A stretch of 36,142 nt of DNA from a virus, in the IMG/VR virus record IMGVR_UViG_3300046558_000230, positions 1 through 36,142 of that record; one strand, 5' to 3'. The notes beneath the pieces were generated by a model, which worked only from the letters and a program-made list of their open reading frames with translations, did not search any database and was not told where the DNA came from. A program made the translations under genes and the position numbers. Below are positions 7,165 to 14,842 of this stretch, piece by piece (positions within the stretch are counted from its first letter, which is position 1; each line of letters opens with the position of its first letter).

Positions 7165-8311
7165 TTCCGTCCTCCTCGGCGACATCCACAAGCACCTCCT
7201 GGAAGAGCACGACAAGCCGACCGACCGGCGGCAGGACATCATCCACCCCTCCGAGATGGCCAAGAGTGACTGGTGCCCCCGTCAGACCTACTACAGGCTG
7301 GCGGGGGCTTCCCCCGAGAAGAGCCGGAACTTCTCCGCGCAACTGGAGACCGTCTTCATGGAAGGTCACGCCATCCACGCGAAGTGGCAGACGTGGCTCC
7401 AGCAGATGGGCCGCCTGTGGGGGAAGTGGAAGTGCCCCGTCTGCGACTACTGGGAGATGGGCACCGCCGGACGCATCGCCTGCCCGTCCTGCCGCGACCG
7501 CACCGACCTCGCGACCCTTCCGGTCTTCCTGGAGTACCGCGAGGTGCCGCTCCAGGCGGAGAGCGAGTTCCTGATCGCCGGGCACGAGGACGGGGCCATC
7601 GAGGACCTGAACGCCCTCGTCGAGGTCAAGTCCATCGGTAACGGCACCGTCCGGTTCGACAATCCCGAGCTGCTGCGGCAGTTCACCGTGAAGACCGAGG
7701 ACGGCAAGACCGTCATCGATACCGACGGCCTGTGGAAGGCGCTCCGGCGCCCCTTCGGCAGCCACATACGCCAGACGCAGATCTATCTCCGGCTGTGCAA
7801 GGAGATGGGCCTGCCGTTCGACAAGGTGATCTTCCTCTACGAGTACAAGGCGACCCAGGCCCACAAGGAATTCGTCGTCAAGTACAACCCGGAGATCGCA
7901 GAGCCACTGTTCGAGACGGCACTCGACATCAAATACGCCCTGAAGAAGGGCAAGCCGCCACCACGGCCGGAGTTCACCGGCCAGGACACCAAGGTCTGCA
8001 AGGACTGTCCGTTCTTCAACACCTGCTGGGAGACCACCACCGATGACACGAGCGGTAGCGAGGAAGGGCTGGGAAGCGGTGCAGTCGCCCAGCCAGAAGG
8101 CGACCAGGAAACTGGAGCGCGAGGACCTGTACCTGCCCCCGAAGCCGGACGGCGACGCGCCCGAACTGCCGGAGGATCCCACCGCACTAAGCGACAGCGA
8201 ACTGATGAGCCTGTTCACCAGGACGACCGCGTGGGTGGAGTACACGGGAGCACGGCTGGCAGCGGCGGAGGTGGACGAAAAGTCGTCCGTCGACACACTC
8301 GAAGCACATAA
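7094..8311 (+). CDS. Cas4/RecB-like PD-(D/E)XK nuclease with FeS cysteines
   Basis: This is probably an exonuclease processing DNA ends for recombination. GHEDG near residue 163 and EVKS at 177-180 form the D...ExK core, followed by a QTQIYL helix. Four cysteines placed as in Cas4/AddB-type FeS nucleases are C61 (DWCPRQTYY), C302, C305 and C311 (KVCKDCPFFNTCW). A separate zinc-ribbon insertion (CPVC...CPSC) lies around residues 116-135. GTG 7094 has GGAG eight bases upstream and starts inside the whiB 3' end. After the last cysteine the frame stays open for about 90 Gly/Arg-rich residues overlapping the next gene. That tail looks like a shadow frame, so the true C-terminus is uncertain. Confidence 0.82.
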   Translation: MPRAKKPLKPSGRIASLAETKKSNSVLLGDIHKHLLEEHDKPTDRRQDIIHPSEMAKSDWCPRQTYYRLAGASPEKSRNFSAQLETVFMEGHAIHAKWQTWLQQMGRLWGKWKCPVCDYWEMGTAGRIACPSCRDRTDLATLPVFLEYREVPLQAESEFLIAGHEDGAIEDLNALVEVKSIGNGTVRFDNPELLRQFTVKTEDGKTVIDTDGLWKALRRPFGSHIRQTQIYLRLCKEMGLPFDKVIFLYEYKATQAHKEFVVKYNPEIAEPLFETALDIKYALKKGKPPPRPEFTGQDTKVCKDCPFFNTCWETTTDDTSGSEEGLGSGAVAQPEGDQETGARGPVPAPEAGRRRARTAGGSHRTKRQRTDEPVHQDDRVGGVHGSTAGSGGGGRKVVRRHTRST

Positions 8312-8552
8312 GGCCCTATCCGCCGTCCGCAACTCCAACCAGAAGACAGTGACGGCCGCCAAGGCCATGGCCTACGAGGACCCGGAGTACGTGGCCGCCC
8401 AGGACGCCAAGACGGCTGCCTACGCCTACCGGAAGATGCTCCAGGCCGTCTACGACAGCGCCGACCGCAAGAACACCCTCCTGAGCCGTGAACTGACCCG
8501 CCGGGTCGGCCGTGGCGACCGGGAGAACCGCGCCGGGCGGATGAACGCATGA
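8043..8552 (+). CDS. hypothetical helical protein
   Basis: This 169-residue protein is not recognised. It has a basic N-terminus, a Pro-rich linker (LPPKPDGDAPELPEDP), then long amphipathic helices (about 50-160) rich in Ala, Lys and Glu, suggesting a coiled-coil or helical bundle. Third positions are strongly G/C-biased in this frame, which marks it as the genuine coding frame where it overlaps the nuclease reading frame (8043-8311, +1 relative). GGGAG at 8028-8032 precedes ATG 8043. The stop overlaps the next ATG (ATGA). It may assist the nuclease, or be joined to it by frameshifting; the sequence does not decide. Confidence 0.75.
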   Translation: MTRAVARKGWEAVQSPSQKATRKLEREDLYLPPKPDGDAPELPEDPTALSDSELMSLFTRTTAWVEYTGARLAAAEVDEKSSVDTLEAHKALSAVRNSNQKTVTAAKAMAYEDPEYVAAQDAKTAAYAYRKMLQAVYDSADRKNTLLSRELTRRVGRGDRENRAGRMNA

Positions 8553-8974
8553 GGCGCGTGCAGAGGACCATCAGCCGGATCGAGCAGCCCCGGCCGCCGT
8601 GGACGTGGCGCCCCCAGTTCCGTACGGGAGCGCCGCGTACCTGCCTGTCCAGCCACCGCGACCCGGTCCACATCCGCTACGGCGGGCACGTCTACAAGGT
8701 CGGCCAGCAGGACTGGCTGCTGCGGCTGTACCAGCACGTCGGCATCACCGACTCGTCCGTTCTGTGGGAGGGCTACGTGCTGTACGACCTGGACGTGGAA
8801 CTCCCAATGATCCGCTCGTCAATCGATTGGATCGAGTACGTTGACAACCGTCGGGAAGTAGTGTTTCGTATCCGTAAGAAGGAAGCGGTAAGCGCCGGAC
8901 GGGAGATCGACACCCCCGAAGGCCTCCGCTTCGGAGTACCTCTCGACCTCTACACGGCCCACGAAGGGGACTGA
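8549..8974 (+). CDS. hypothetical protein
   Basis: This 141-residue protein is not recognised. The N-terminus is Arg/Pro-rich (about residues 1-35) and the rest looks like an alternating beta/alpha domain (IRYGGHVYKV, WLLRLYQHVG, VVFRIRKKEA). There are no cysteine clusters, membrane segments or nucleotide-binding motifs. ATG 8549 overlaps the preceding stop as ATGA, so it is translationally coupled to the helical protein upstream and sits just before the RNA ligase gene. Confidence 0.72.
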   Translation: MRRVQRTISRIEQPRPPWTWRPQFRTGAPRTCLSSHRDPVHIRYGGHVYKVGQQDWLLRLYQHVGITDSSVLWEGYVLYDLDVELPMIRSSIDWIEYVDNRREVVFRIRKKEAVSAGREIDTPEGLRFGVPLDLYTAHEGD

Positions 8975-8981
8975 CCACCAC

Positions 8982-9665
8982 ATGACCATCCTCAAGTCCA
9001 GCGACTACCCGAAGTTCCGGCCCATCCCGCGACTGCACCGCAGGGTCGTGCTCACCGAGAAGATCGACGGCACCAACGGCCTGATCGAGGTCACCAAGGT
9101 CGACGAGCCCGACCTGTTCCAGGCCACCGACCCCACCGGCATCCTCGCCGGAGGCAGCGACGGCAACACCTACCTCGTCCGGGCCGGAAGCCGGAACCGC
9201 TGGCTGACCCTGGAAGCCGACAACTTCGGCTTCGCCAAGTGGGTCTACGACAACGCTGACGCAATCACCGCGCTCGGCGAGGGCAAGCACTACGGCGAGT
9301 GGTTCGGCAAGGGCATCCAGTCCGGCTACGGCCTCGACGACAGGCGCTTCGCCCTCTTCAACGTAAACCGCTGGTACGACATCCGCGACGCCGAGGTCAC
9401 CGACAAGTACCTGGAGACCTTCCCCAAGGCCGTCCCCGCCCCGCCGGAGGTCACCGTCGTACCGGTCATCCTGGTCGCCAACGGCAACGACCTTAACTAC
9501 GCCGTGAACATCGCGCTTCATACCTTGGAGTCGGACGGCTCCTTCATCGCTCCCGGCTTCAAGGACCCCGAGGGTGTAGTCGTCTGGCACGACGCAGCCG
9601 GAGCCTTCTTCAAGGCCACGATCAAGAACGACGAAGCGCCCAAGAGCAAGGTGTCCGCCAAGTGA
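8982..9665 (+). CDS. RNA ligase (Rnl2-like nucleotidyltransferase)
   Basis: This ATP-dependent ligase would seal RNA (or nicked nucleic acid) through a lysyl-AMP intermediate. Seen directly are motif I EKIDGTNG with nucleophile K27, motif III-like GEWFGKGIQ (about 106-114), motif IIIa RFALFNV, motif IV PEGVVVW (about 194-200) and motif V FKATIKND (about 209-216). At 227 residues it is shorter than T4 Rnl2 and appears to be mainly the catalytic domain. Phage RNA ligases often repair tRNAs cut by host defence nucleases; no tRNA or kinase/phosphatase partner is visible here. A CTTCATACC copy lies at 9516. The stop overlaps the thyX GTG (GTGA). Confidence 0.88.
   Translation: MTILKSSDYPKFRPIPRLHRRVVLTEKIDGTNGLIEVTKVDEPDLFQATDPTGILAGGSDGNTYLVRAGSRNRWLTLEADNFGFAKWVYDNADAITALGEGKHYGEWFGKGIQSGYGLDDRRFALFNVNRWYDIRDAEVTDKYLETFPKAVPAPPEVTVVPVILVANGNDLNYAVNIALHTLESDGSFIAPGFKDPEGVVVWHDAAGAFFKATIKNDEAPKSKVSAK
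9516..9524 (+). repeat. CTTCATACC in-frame 9-mer, copy 6
   Basis: Encodes LHT in IALHTLES of the RNA ligase, between motifs IIIa and IV. Its immediate flanks match copy 5. Confidence 0.9.
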
Positions 9666-10366
9666 TCGCCCAGCGCTCCGAGATCACCGCGACGCTCGAC
9701 CTGGACAACCTGGCCGGGTCCGACGCGAAGATCTGCCAGGCGGCCCGCGTGTCCACCCTCGGCTCTGCTGCGGCGGAGTCGGGGGAGGCCTCCGGCCTGA
9801 TCAACTACCTGATGCGGGACCGGCACGGCAGCCCCTTCGAGCACGGACAACTGTCCTTCCTCGTCGAGGCCCCGATCTTCGTGGCCCGCGAGTTCATGCG
9901 TCACCGCGCTGGTTGGAGTTATAACGAAACTTCAGGCAGATACAGGGAGTTGGCGCCGGTCTTCTACATCCCCGACCGCAAGCGCCCGCTCGTGCAGGAG
10001 GGCAAGCCCGGCGCCTACACCTTCGTGGACGGCACCTACGAGCAGTACGGCATCACCCGCTGGGAGCACGAGCAGGCCTACCGCACCGCATGGTCCGCGT
10101 ACCAGCGGATGCTCAAGGCCGGAGTCGCCAAGGAGATCGCCCGCGACGTCCTCCCGGTCGGCCTGTTCACCTCCTTCTACGCCACCTGCAACCCCCGCAG
10201 CCTGATGCACTTCCTCAGCCTGCGAACGCGCGTCCCCTCCGCCACCTTCCCCTCCTTCCCCCAGCAGGAGATCGAGAAGGTCGCGCAGGACATGGAGGAG
10301 GCGTTCGCGGAGCACTTCCCCCTCACCTACATCGCGTACACCAACAACGGAAGGGTCTGCCCGTGA
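9662..10366 (+). CDS. thyX: FAD-dependent thymidylate synthase
   Basis: ThyX converts dUMP to dTMP using methylene-tetrahydrofolate, FAD and NADPH. The signature RHRxxSxNExSxRY is present as RHRAGWSYNETSGRY (about residues 80-94). Downstream, a conserved helix reads ARDVLPVGLFTSFYATCNPRSLMHFLSLR, containing the RxxLP and substrate-binding residues. The 234-residue length is normal. GTG 9662 overlaps the RNA ligase stop. Together with NrdJ and the dNMP kinase it completes a dTTP supply route. The stop overlaps the next GTG. Confidence 0.95.
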   Translation: MIAQRSEITATLDLDNLAGSDAKICQAARVSTLGSAAAESGEASGLINYLMRDRHGSPFEHGQLSFLVEAPIFVAREFMRHRAGWSYNETSGRYRELAPVFYIPDRKRPLVQEGKPGAYTFVDGTYEQYGITRWEHEQAYRTAWSAYQRMLKAGVAKEIARDVLPVGLFTSFYATCNPRSLMHFLSLRTRVPSATFPSFPQQEIEKVAQDMEEAFAEHFPLTYIAYTNNGRVCP

Positions 10367-10524
10367 GCAGGAGATCCGACGACGCCCTGAGCGGGATCCT
10401 CGTAGGGACCGTCCTCGCCGTCTTCGTCCTGGGAAGCATCTGGTTCCACGCCTCGGCCCCGTGCTCATGGTTCGGACCCTTTCCCGTCAAGGACGTGCCC
10501 GCCCGGTGCGTGATGGCCCGATGA
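10363..10524 (+). CDS. 53-residue membrane protein
   Basis: This short gene runs GTG 10363 to TGA 10524, overlapping thyX by four bases (GTGA) and the next gene by four (ATGA). Residues about 10-28 (LSGILVGTVLAVFVLGSIWF) form one transmembrane helix. A short tail with two cysteines (APCSW and ARCVM) follows. The family is not recognised. The tight couplings on both sides are the main support that it is expressed. Confidence 0.65.
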   Translation: MSRRSDDALSGILVGTVLAVFVLGSIWFHASAPCSWFGPFPVKDVPARCVMAR

Positions 10525-10892
10525 ACAACTACGTGCTCGTCTTCATCGTCACCATCTACAGCGCGGTCGTCCTGGTCGCCGCCTGGGGCCTGGTCACCAC
10601 GCGGGCCGAACTCGACAAGCGCCTCGACGAACTGGTCATGCAGCGCAGGCGCCTCAAGGAGACCGAGGAGCAGGCCCTCGCCCTCGTCGACAAGGTCACC
10701 CCGCTGATCGAGAAGACCGACTGGATGACCGGCCGCTGGCAGGGCCAGTTCAGCACCCTCGTCGCCCTGGAGAACAAGCGCAACGCCAAGGTCGACACCG
10801 CCCGCCGGGCGATCTGGGAGATCCCCATCGTCCGCGACCACATCGAGCGCAGCATCACCGACCCCCGCACGAACAACGGAGAAAACCAGTGA
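10521..10892 (+). CDS. membrane-anchored coiled-coil protein
   Basis: The protein (123 residues from ATG 10521) has an N-terminal transmembrane helix (YVLVFIVTIYSAVVLVAAWG, about 4-23). A charged helical region (about 28-75, ELDKRLDELVMQRRRLKETEEQ) is likely a coiled coil, and the tail is basic. The open frame extends upstream to 10461 but ATG 10521 is preferred because it overlaps the previous stop. With the preceding 53-residue protein it forms a pair of small membrane proteins inside a nucleotide-metabolism operon. The role is unknown. Confidence 0.7.
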   Translation: MNNYVLVFIVTIYSAVVLVAAWGLVTTRAELDKRLDELVMQRRRLKETEEQALALVDKVTPLIEKTDWMTGRWQGQFSTLVALENKRNAKVDTARRAIWEIPIVRDHIERSITDPRTNNGENQ

Positions 10893-11491
10893 GCACCGCC
10901 ACCACCAACACCACCGACGGCCACGACATCGTCGAGTCCTGGCTCCCGCAGTTCATCGGCCTCCACGGCTTCCCGGGCACGGGCAAGGACGCCGTCGCCA
11001 AGATCCTCGCCGACTACGGCTACACCCGCGTCGCCTTCGCCGACAAACTCCGCGAGGCCCTGTACGTCCTCAACCCGGTCATCGTCTTCGACGAGTACGG
11101 CTACGAACTCCGCGTCCAGGACCTGGTCGACAACCTCGGCTGGGACGACGCCAAGCGCCAGTACGAGGAGATCCGCCGGATGCTCCAGGTCATCGGCACC
11201 GAAGTCGGCCGCGAGATGATCGACCAGAACGTGTGGGTCGACGCAGCCTTCAAGGGCCTGGACAAGGACAAGAAGTACGTCTTCACCGACCTGCGGTTCG
11301 AGAACGAGCACCACGCCATCGACTCCCGCCTCGGCATGCTCGTCAAGATCGAGCGGCCCGGCGTCGGTGCGGTCAACGACCACAAGTCCGAGAAGCCCCT
11401 GCCCGACAAGTGGTTCGACGTCCGCCTGGTCAACGACGGCACCCTCGAAGACCTTCATACCAAGGTCAGGGACATCCTGGCCTTCGCGTGA
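10889..11491 (+). CDS. deoxynucleoside monophosphate kinase
   Basis: The enzyme transfers phosphate from ATP to dNMPs, resembling the T4 gene 1 family. The P-loop is GFPGTGKD (residues 27-34), followed by FADKLREALY, a QVIGTEVGREMIDQNVWVD segment (about 97-115) and DLRFENE (about 134-140), all typical of this kinase family. The length of 200 residues is normal. GTG 10889 overlaps the preceding stop. It acts downstream of ThyX and salvage. A CTTCATACC copy lies near the C-terminus (11453). The stop overlaps the GTG of the endonuclease VII-like gene. Confidence 0.88.
   Translation: MSTATTNTTDGHDIVESWLPQFIGLHGFPGTGKDAVAKILADYGYTRVAFADKLREALYVLNPVIVFDEYGYELRVQDLVDNLGWDDAKRQYEEIRRMLQVIGTEVGREMIDQNVWVDAAFKGLDKDKKYVFTDLRFENEHHAIDSRLGMLVKIERPGVGAVNDHKSEKPLPDKWFDVRLVNDGTLEDLHTKVRDILAFA
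11453..11461 (+). repeat. CTTCATACC in-frame 9-mer, copy 7
   Basis: Encodes LHT in DLHTKVR near the C-terminus of the dNMP kinase, beyond the conserved catalytic motifs. Confidence 0.9.
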
Positions 11492-11895
11492 CCGCCCCCA
11501 AGGTCTGCAAGGACTGCGAGCCGGGGAGCAAGCGCCCAGCGCCCAACCCCGGCCCACGGTGCGCCACGCACTGGCGCGAAGAGAAGCAGCGCCGCAGCAC
11601 GGCCGCCCACCAGAAGCGCGTACAGGCCACGTACGGACTCGGGGACGGGACCTACGACACCCTTTACGCGGCGCAGGGCGGGAAGTGCGCGATCTGCCGA
11701 CGGGCCACCGGAGCCACCCGGCGCCTTTCGGTCGACCACGACCACAAAACCCTGCTTGTCCGGGGACTGCTATGCCGCCCCTGCAACAACCTCCTCGGCC
11801 ACGCCCGCGATGATCCTGCATTCTTCGAGCGGGCCAAGTCGTACCTCGAAACCCCACCCGCACAGGCAATAGGTTCCTGGTACGCAGAGAAGTAG
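11488..11895 (+). CDS. endonuclease VII-like HNH nuclease
   Basis: This 135-residue protein matches the recombination endonuclease VII family (T4 gp49 type), which cuts branched DNA before packaging. C67 and C70 (CAIC), the catalytic run VDHDHKT (82-88), VRGLLC and C96-x2-C99-N100 form the zinc-bound HNH/beta-beta-alpha-metal fold, and YGL...Y..L...QGGKC precedes it. A second CKDC pair near the N-terminus and RCATHW may hold another zinc. GTG 11488 overlaps the kinase stop. It gives the phage a second potential resolvase besides the PD-(D/E)XK enzyme. It is followed by a hairpin terminator. Confidence 0.88.
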   Translation: MTAPKVCKDCEPGSKRPAPNPGPRCATHWREEKQRRSTAAHQKRVQATYGLGDGTYDTLYAAQGGKCAICRRATGATRRLSVDHDHKTLLVRGLLCRPCNNLLGHARDDPAFFERAKSYLETPPAQAIGSWYAEK

Positions 11896-11907
11896 CAACT
11901 CGATTCG

Positions 11908-11947
11908 CAACAGGCCCCGGGTGGAGACGACGCCCCGGGGCCTGTTG
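11908..11947 (+). terminator. hairpin terminator after the replication block
   Basis: Perfect 14-base inverted repeat: CAACAGGCCCCGGG (11908-11921) and CCCGGGGCCTGTTG (11934-11947), with a 12-base loop. The downstream T content is modest (TCATT), but position and stem strength fit the end of the long operon. Confidence 0.8.
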
Positions 11948-11950
11948 TCA

Positions 11951-11981
11951 TTAACACAAGATTCCTGCCGCTCCGTATTCT
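11951..11981 (+). promoter_or_regulatory. candidate promoter for the SpoVS-like gene
   Basis: TTAACA (11951-11956) and TATTCT (11976-11981) are separated by 19 bases, just after a terminator and 37 bases before the next ATG. The spacing is long and the match imperfect, so this is tentative. Confidence 0.4.
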
Positions 11982-12018
11982 CAAAATGTGATGCAAATCG
12001 GAGCAACAGGAGAAACAA

Positions 12019-12321
12019 ATGGGAGTTCAGTTCGACGCCGACGAGGGGGCCGGTAACGAGGTCATCCTCCGGGTCAAGAGTTCGTCGTCCGCCGCCAGCG
12101 TGGCCAGCGCCATCTCTCACGCCGTCTACGACGGCAAGCGCGTCACCCTGCGGGCCATCGGAGCCGGAGCAGTGAACCAGGGCGTCAAGGCAATCGCCAT
12201 CGCCAACAGTTTCGTCGCCCCCCGGGGAATCGTCCTCGATACCCGGCCCGGATTCACCACGGTGAACACCCCCGATGCCGGAGAAATCAGTGCGATCCTT
12301 CTGCGGATCCTCGTCCACTGA
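12019..12321 (+). CDS. SpoVS-like (stage V sporulation protein S family) protein
   Basis: Residues 16-100 match the small SpoVS family found in sporulating and developmentally complex bacteria. VILRVKSSSSAASVASAI is followed by VTLRAIGAGAVNQGVKAIA, IANSFVAPRGIVL and a C-terminal strand, the pattern of this Alba-like fold. In Bacillus SpoVS affects septation and sporulation; family members are suspected of nucleic-acid binding. An N-terminal extension of about 15 residues is acidic. AGGAG at 12008-12012 sits six bases before ATG 12019. In a Streptomyces-type host it could influence development or nucleoid state, but that is inference. Confidence 0.8.
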   Translation: MGVQFDADEGAGNEVILRVKSSSSAASVASAISHAVYDGKRVTLRAIGAGAVNQGVKAIAIANSFVAPRGIVLDTRPGFTTVNTPDAGEISAILLRILVH

Positions 12322-12379
12322 CGAGTTCTAAACCGCCGCCATTCCGTCTTTACACTGGGAAGGATCCCACGGAGGCGAA

Positions 12380-12658
12380 ATGAATGGTGTATCGGACGGA
12401 CGAAATGGGTCCTTTTCGACCGGTGCCATGGAAACGAAGTACCCGTCGGCCCAGCCGGTCCATACCCAGCGATTCACGCCGACCTCAGTCTTCGACGAGA
12501 CCCAGGTACGCGGTTCCGCCAACGGTCTGGGCTCCCAGGACTACGACCGAAAGCGTATCGGCGGGGGATTCGCGCCGTCTGCAAATGGCGCGTCCTCCCA
12601 GACCTACGACAAGCGGCTGTGGATCGACAAGAACCCGTACCGAACCCTCGGCGGCTAA
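12380..12658 (+). CDS. hypothetical protein, Gly/Ser-rich
   Basis: This 92-residue protein is not recognised. It is polar and low in hydrophobic residues, with two similar segments, GSQDYDRKRIGGGFAPS and SSQTYDKRLWIDKNP, suggesting an internal SQ-Y-D repeat (about residues 51-85). ATG 12380 is preceded by CGGAGG (12370-12375). A TACACT at 12351 could be a -10 element. GTCCATACC at 12458 resembles the 9-mer repeat in the same codon phase but encodes VHT. It starts a run of small polar proteins that might be minor virion components. Confidence 0.7.
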   Translation: MNGVSDGRNGSFSTGAMETKYPSAQPVHTQRFTPTSVFDETQVRGSANGLGSQDYDRKRIGGGFAPSANGASSQTYDKRLWIDKNPYRTLGG

Positions 12659-12668
12659 GGAGCCAGAA

Positions 12669-13010
12669 GTGGCGAAGAAGAAGAGCGACAACCTCGTGAC
12701 GACGAATGACCCGTCGTTGCGTCCGACCATGGGTACCGCAGCGTCCCGGGTCGGGAATGTGGCCAAGCCCATCAAGGGCCGGTCCGTCCCGAAGAAGAAC
12801 CAGTCCAAGGGTGGATTCCTGGAGGCGGCTACCGCTTCCCACCGCCCCAACATCCTGGAGCGGAACGGTGCCTCCCTGCGGCCGACCGCTGTCCTTTACC
12901 AGGCGAATGCCGCCGAGGCTGGACTCGTCCAGCGCAACACCGTGACGGTCCCTTCCGCCATCGGTAACCGCGACTTCTACCTCCGGCGTCAGTACCGACA
13001 GGGAATGTGA
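12669..13010 (+). CDS. hypothetical basic protein
   Basis: This 113-residue protein is lysine/arginine-rich with no recognisable domain. The N-terminus is strongly basic (MAKKKSDN), and two related phrases, DPSLRPTMG and GASLRPTAV, lie about 55 residues apart. The C-terminus (NRDFYLRRQYRQGM) is also basic, fitting a nucleic-acid or virion-bound protein, though nothing proves it. GTG 12669 follows AAGGAG at 12657-12662. The upstream open frame to 12384 overlaps the previous gene and is not used. Confidence 0.7.
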   Translation: MAKKKSDNLVTTNDPSLRPTMGTAASRVGNVAKPIKGRSVPKKNQSKGGFLEAATASHRPNILERNGASLRPTAVLYQANAAEAGLVQRNTVTVPSAIGNRDFYLRRQYRQGM

Positions 13011-13023
13011 GTCGTAGGCAGCC

Positions 13024-13578
13024 ATGTCTAACTGGCAATACCTGCCACCTATGGGCATAGGTCAGCCGGGCGCCCCGGTTCGTGCGAATGGCGGAGCAGG
13101 TACAGATGCTCTTTCCTTCCGCGATCCGCTGGACGCCCGGCGTGCTGCCATGGGTGCCCGCGTCCCTTCCGCCGAGTATCCCGATGGATATCTCGGCACC
13201 ATCAACGACCGGCGCCAGGACAGAGTGCTCCAGGGCGTCCAGAAGCGCCTCACCGACCGCTCCTATCAAAGGGGCGTGCACAAGGGCGACAAGATCGACC
13301 CCGGCGACTACGTGTGGCCCGACGTCGGATCCGTCAACCCGCAGGCCGGTCTGGTCTACCAGGCCCGGGGCCTGAAGTGGACGCAGAAGGGCGACATCAC
13401 CGAGCGCCTCGCCCACGGCGGCAAGGTCAACGCCCTGTCCCCGGCAGAGATGGCCGCTCTCCAGCAGAAGTACGGCGTCGCCGAGGTCATGGCCGACATC
13501 GACCCTGTGCGCTCCGAACGGCTGCGGAAGCTGCTGCCGTCGGCGTCCCCCCACAACTCCCCAGACCAGTGGAGGTAG
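13024..13578 (+). CDS. hypothetical protein
   Basis: This 184-residue protein is not recognised. The N-terminal third is Gly/Pro-rich (LPPMGIGQPGAPVRANGGAG). The middle is charged and probably helical (RRQDRVLQGVQKRL), with a turn-rich block DPGDYVWPDVGSVNPQ. The C-terminal part contains a helix AEMAALQQKYGVAEVMADID. There is no membrane segment or cysteine motif. The ribosome site is weak (TAGGCAG). It sits fourteen bases after the previous gene and four before the next, so it is probably co-transcribed with both. Confidence 0.72.
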   Translation: MSNWQYLPPMGIGQPGAPVRANGGAGTDALSFRDPLDARRAAMGARVPSAEYPDGYLGTINDRRQDRVLQGVQKRLTDRSYQRGVHKGDKIDPGDYVWPDVGSVNPQAGLVYQARGLKWTQKGDITERLAHGGKVNALSPAEMAALQQKYGVAEVMADIDPVRSERLRKLLPSASPHNSPDQWR

Positions 13579-13582
13579 CCCG

Positions 13583-14842
13583 ATGGCTGCGAGCAAGACC
13601 CCCGCACAGAAGGCTGCGGATACCCGCACCTACAACAAGACCGTCAAGGACGCGTCGGCCAAGCGGCAGTCCTACGAGGCCGCCAACCCCGAGCGGTTCC
13701 AGACCATCCAGGACAAGCCCGGTGCCGGTGCCAGTCCCCGCCAGTCGTACCGGCTGATGGGCAACACCGACAAGGCTCCGAACCTGCACGGCCAGATGGA
13801 GTTGGCGGGCCCGGAGGGATCTGATGTCTGGCACGGCCAGCACACCCTGAACCCGGTCAAGGACATGATGCCGGTCAACCGTCGGTGGGAGGACCACACG
13901 CCTGCCGAGCAGTCCCGTGTGCTGCGGTCGGCCGCCAAGTTCGGTGTCACCCCCGAGTCCGCGCACCGCGCGCTGGCCGCGCAGGTCGACCGTGCCTACG
14001 CCCACGAGGGCGGGCACCACGACTCGTTCTACAGCCCGGCCCAGGATCACACCCGTGACGGCTCCCTGTCCCCTCGTGCGCGCCTGAAGACGTCCGCGAA
14101 GGAGAACGGGGTGCCCTTCGGCGTCCAGGCCGCTGCGAACGCCATCACGTCCCCGCAGAACGTCTTCGTGCGGCCGGACAAGGAGACGGGCAAGGCGGTC
14201 TACCCCAACGACGAGGCGGCCAGCCACGCGATCAAGTGGGCGAAGTCCGGGAAGACCGGCGCCGACTACCACTACCACCCGGACTACTACGTCCCGCGCG
14301 AGGACAAGGTCGAGAAGACCGTCACCTCGAAGTCGGGCAAGCAGTTCACGCAACTGGTGAAGAAGGAAGGCGACACCCGCGCCTACCCGGTCAACGGCTA
14401 CCCGCGTAACCACGCCCTCGCCATCGACGTGACGAACCAGGTCCTCAACGGCAAGCAGTTGTCGAACGCGTGGAAGCCGACGGCCGGTGAGAAGGTCGGC
14501 GCCTACCACAACTCGTGGGTCGACCCCCACGGCTCCTCGCAGTTCTGGGTGTCCGACACCCACTCCGGTGGCGGCGCGTTCGCCCCGCACCTGGAGGACA
14601 AGAAGGGTTCCGGCAGCCAGCAGGCCTACATGGGCATCAAGGGCATCCACGCCTTCCACGACCACGTCGCCCGCAACGTGATGCAGGAGCGCGGCCTCAA
14701 CTCCCTGACCAACATGCAGTCCGCGCAGTGGTCGGAGGAGAAGCGCCGCCGAGGCGACAACCACGACTCCTCGCTGAACACCTACGGCAAGGGCAACGAA
14801 CTTCATACCGAGGTCCACCCGGGCCAGCAGAAGTTGTTCTGA
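13583..14842 (+). CDS. hypothetical protein with C-terminal QQKLF
   Basis: This 419-residue protein has no assigned function. The N-terminus is basic and Ala-rich (about 1-35). The central region contains many histidines (YAHEGGHHDSFY, DYHYHPDYY) and a block RNHALAIDVTNQVL...EKVGAYHNSW...SQFWVSDTHSGGGAFAP, which looks like a compact enzyme or binding domain (about 275-345). It ends in GQQKLF, matching the QxxLF beta-clamp-binding pattern at an exposed C-terminus. A CTTCATACC copy lies 14 codons before the stop. GGAGG at 13571-13575 supports ATG 13583. The stop overlaps the next ATG. Clamp binding is only a motif-level suggestion. Confidence 0.75.
   Translation: MAASKTPAQKAADTRTYNKTVKDASAKRQSYEAANPERFQTIQDKPGAGASPRQSYRLMGNTDKAPNLHGQMELAGPEGSDVWHGQHTLNPVKDMMPVNRRWEDHTPAEQSRVLRSAAKFGVTPESAHRALAAQVDRAYAHEGGHHDSFYSPAQDHTRDGSLSPRARLKTSAKENGVPFGVQAAANAITSPQNVFVRPDKETGKAVYPNDEAASHAIKWAKSGKTGADYHYHPDYYVPREDKVEKTVTSKSGKQFTQLVKKEGDTRAYPVNGYPRNHALAIDVTNQVLNGKQLSNAWKPTAGEKVGAYHNSWVDPHGSSQFWVSDTHSGGGAFAPHLEDKKGSGSQQAYMGIKGIHAFHDHVARNVMQERGLNSLTNMQSAQWSEEKRRRGDNHDSSLNTYGKGNELHTEVHPGQQKLF
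14801..14809 (+). repeat. CTTCATACC in-frame 9-mer, copy 8
   Basis: Encodes LHT in NELHTEVHPG, just before the terminal QQKLF of the 419-residue protein. Confidence 0.9.
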
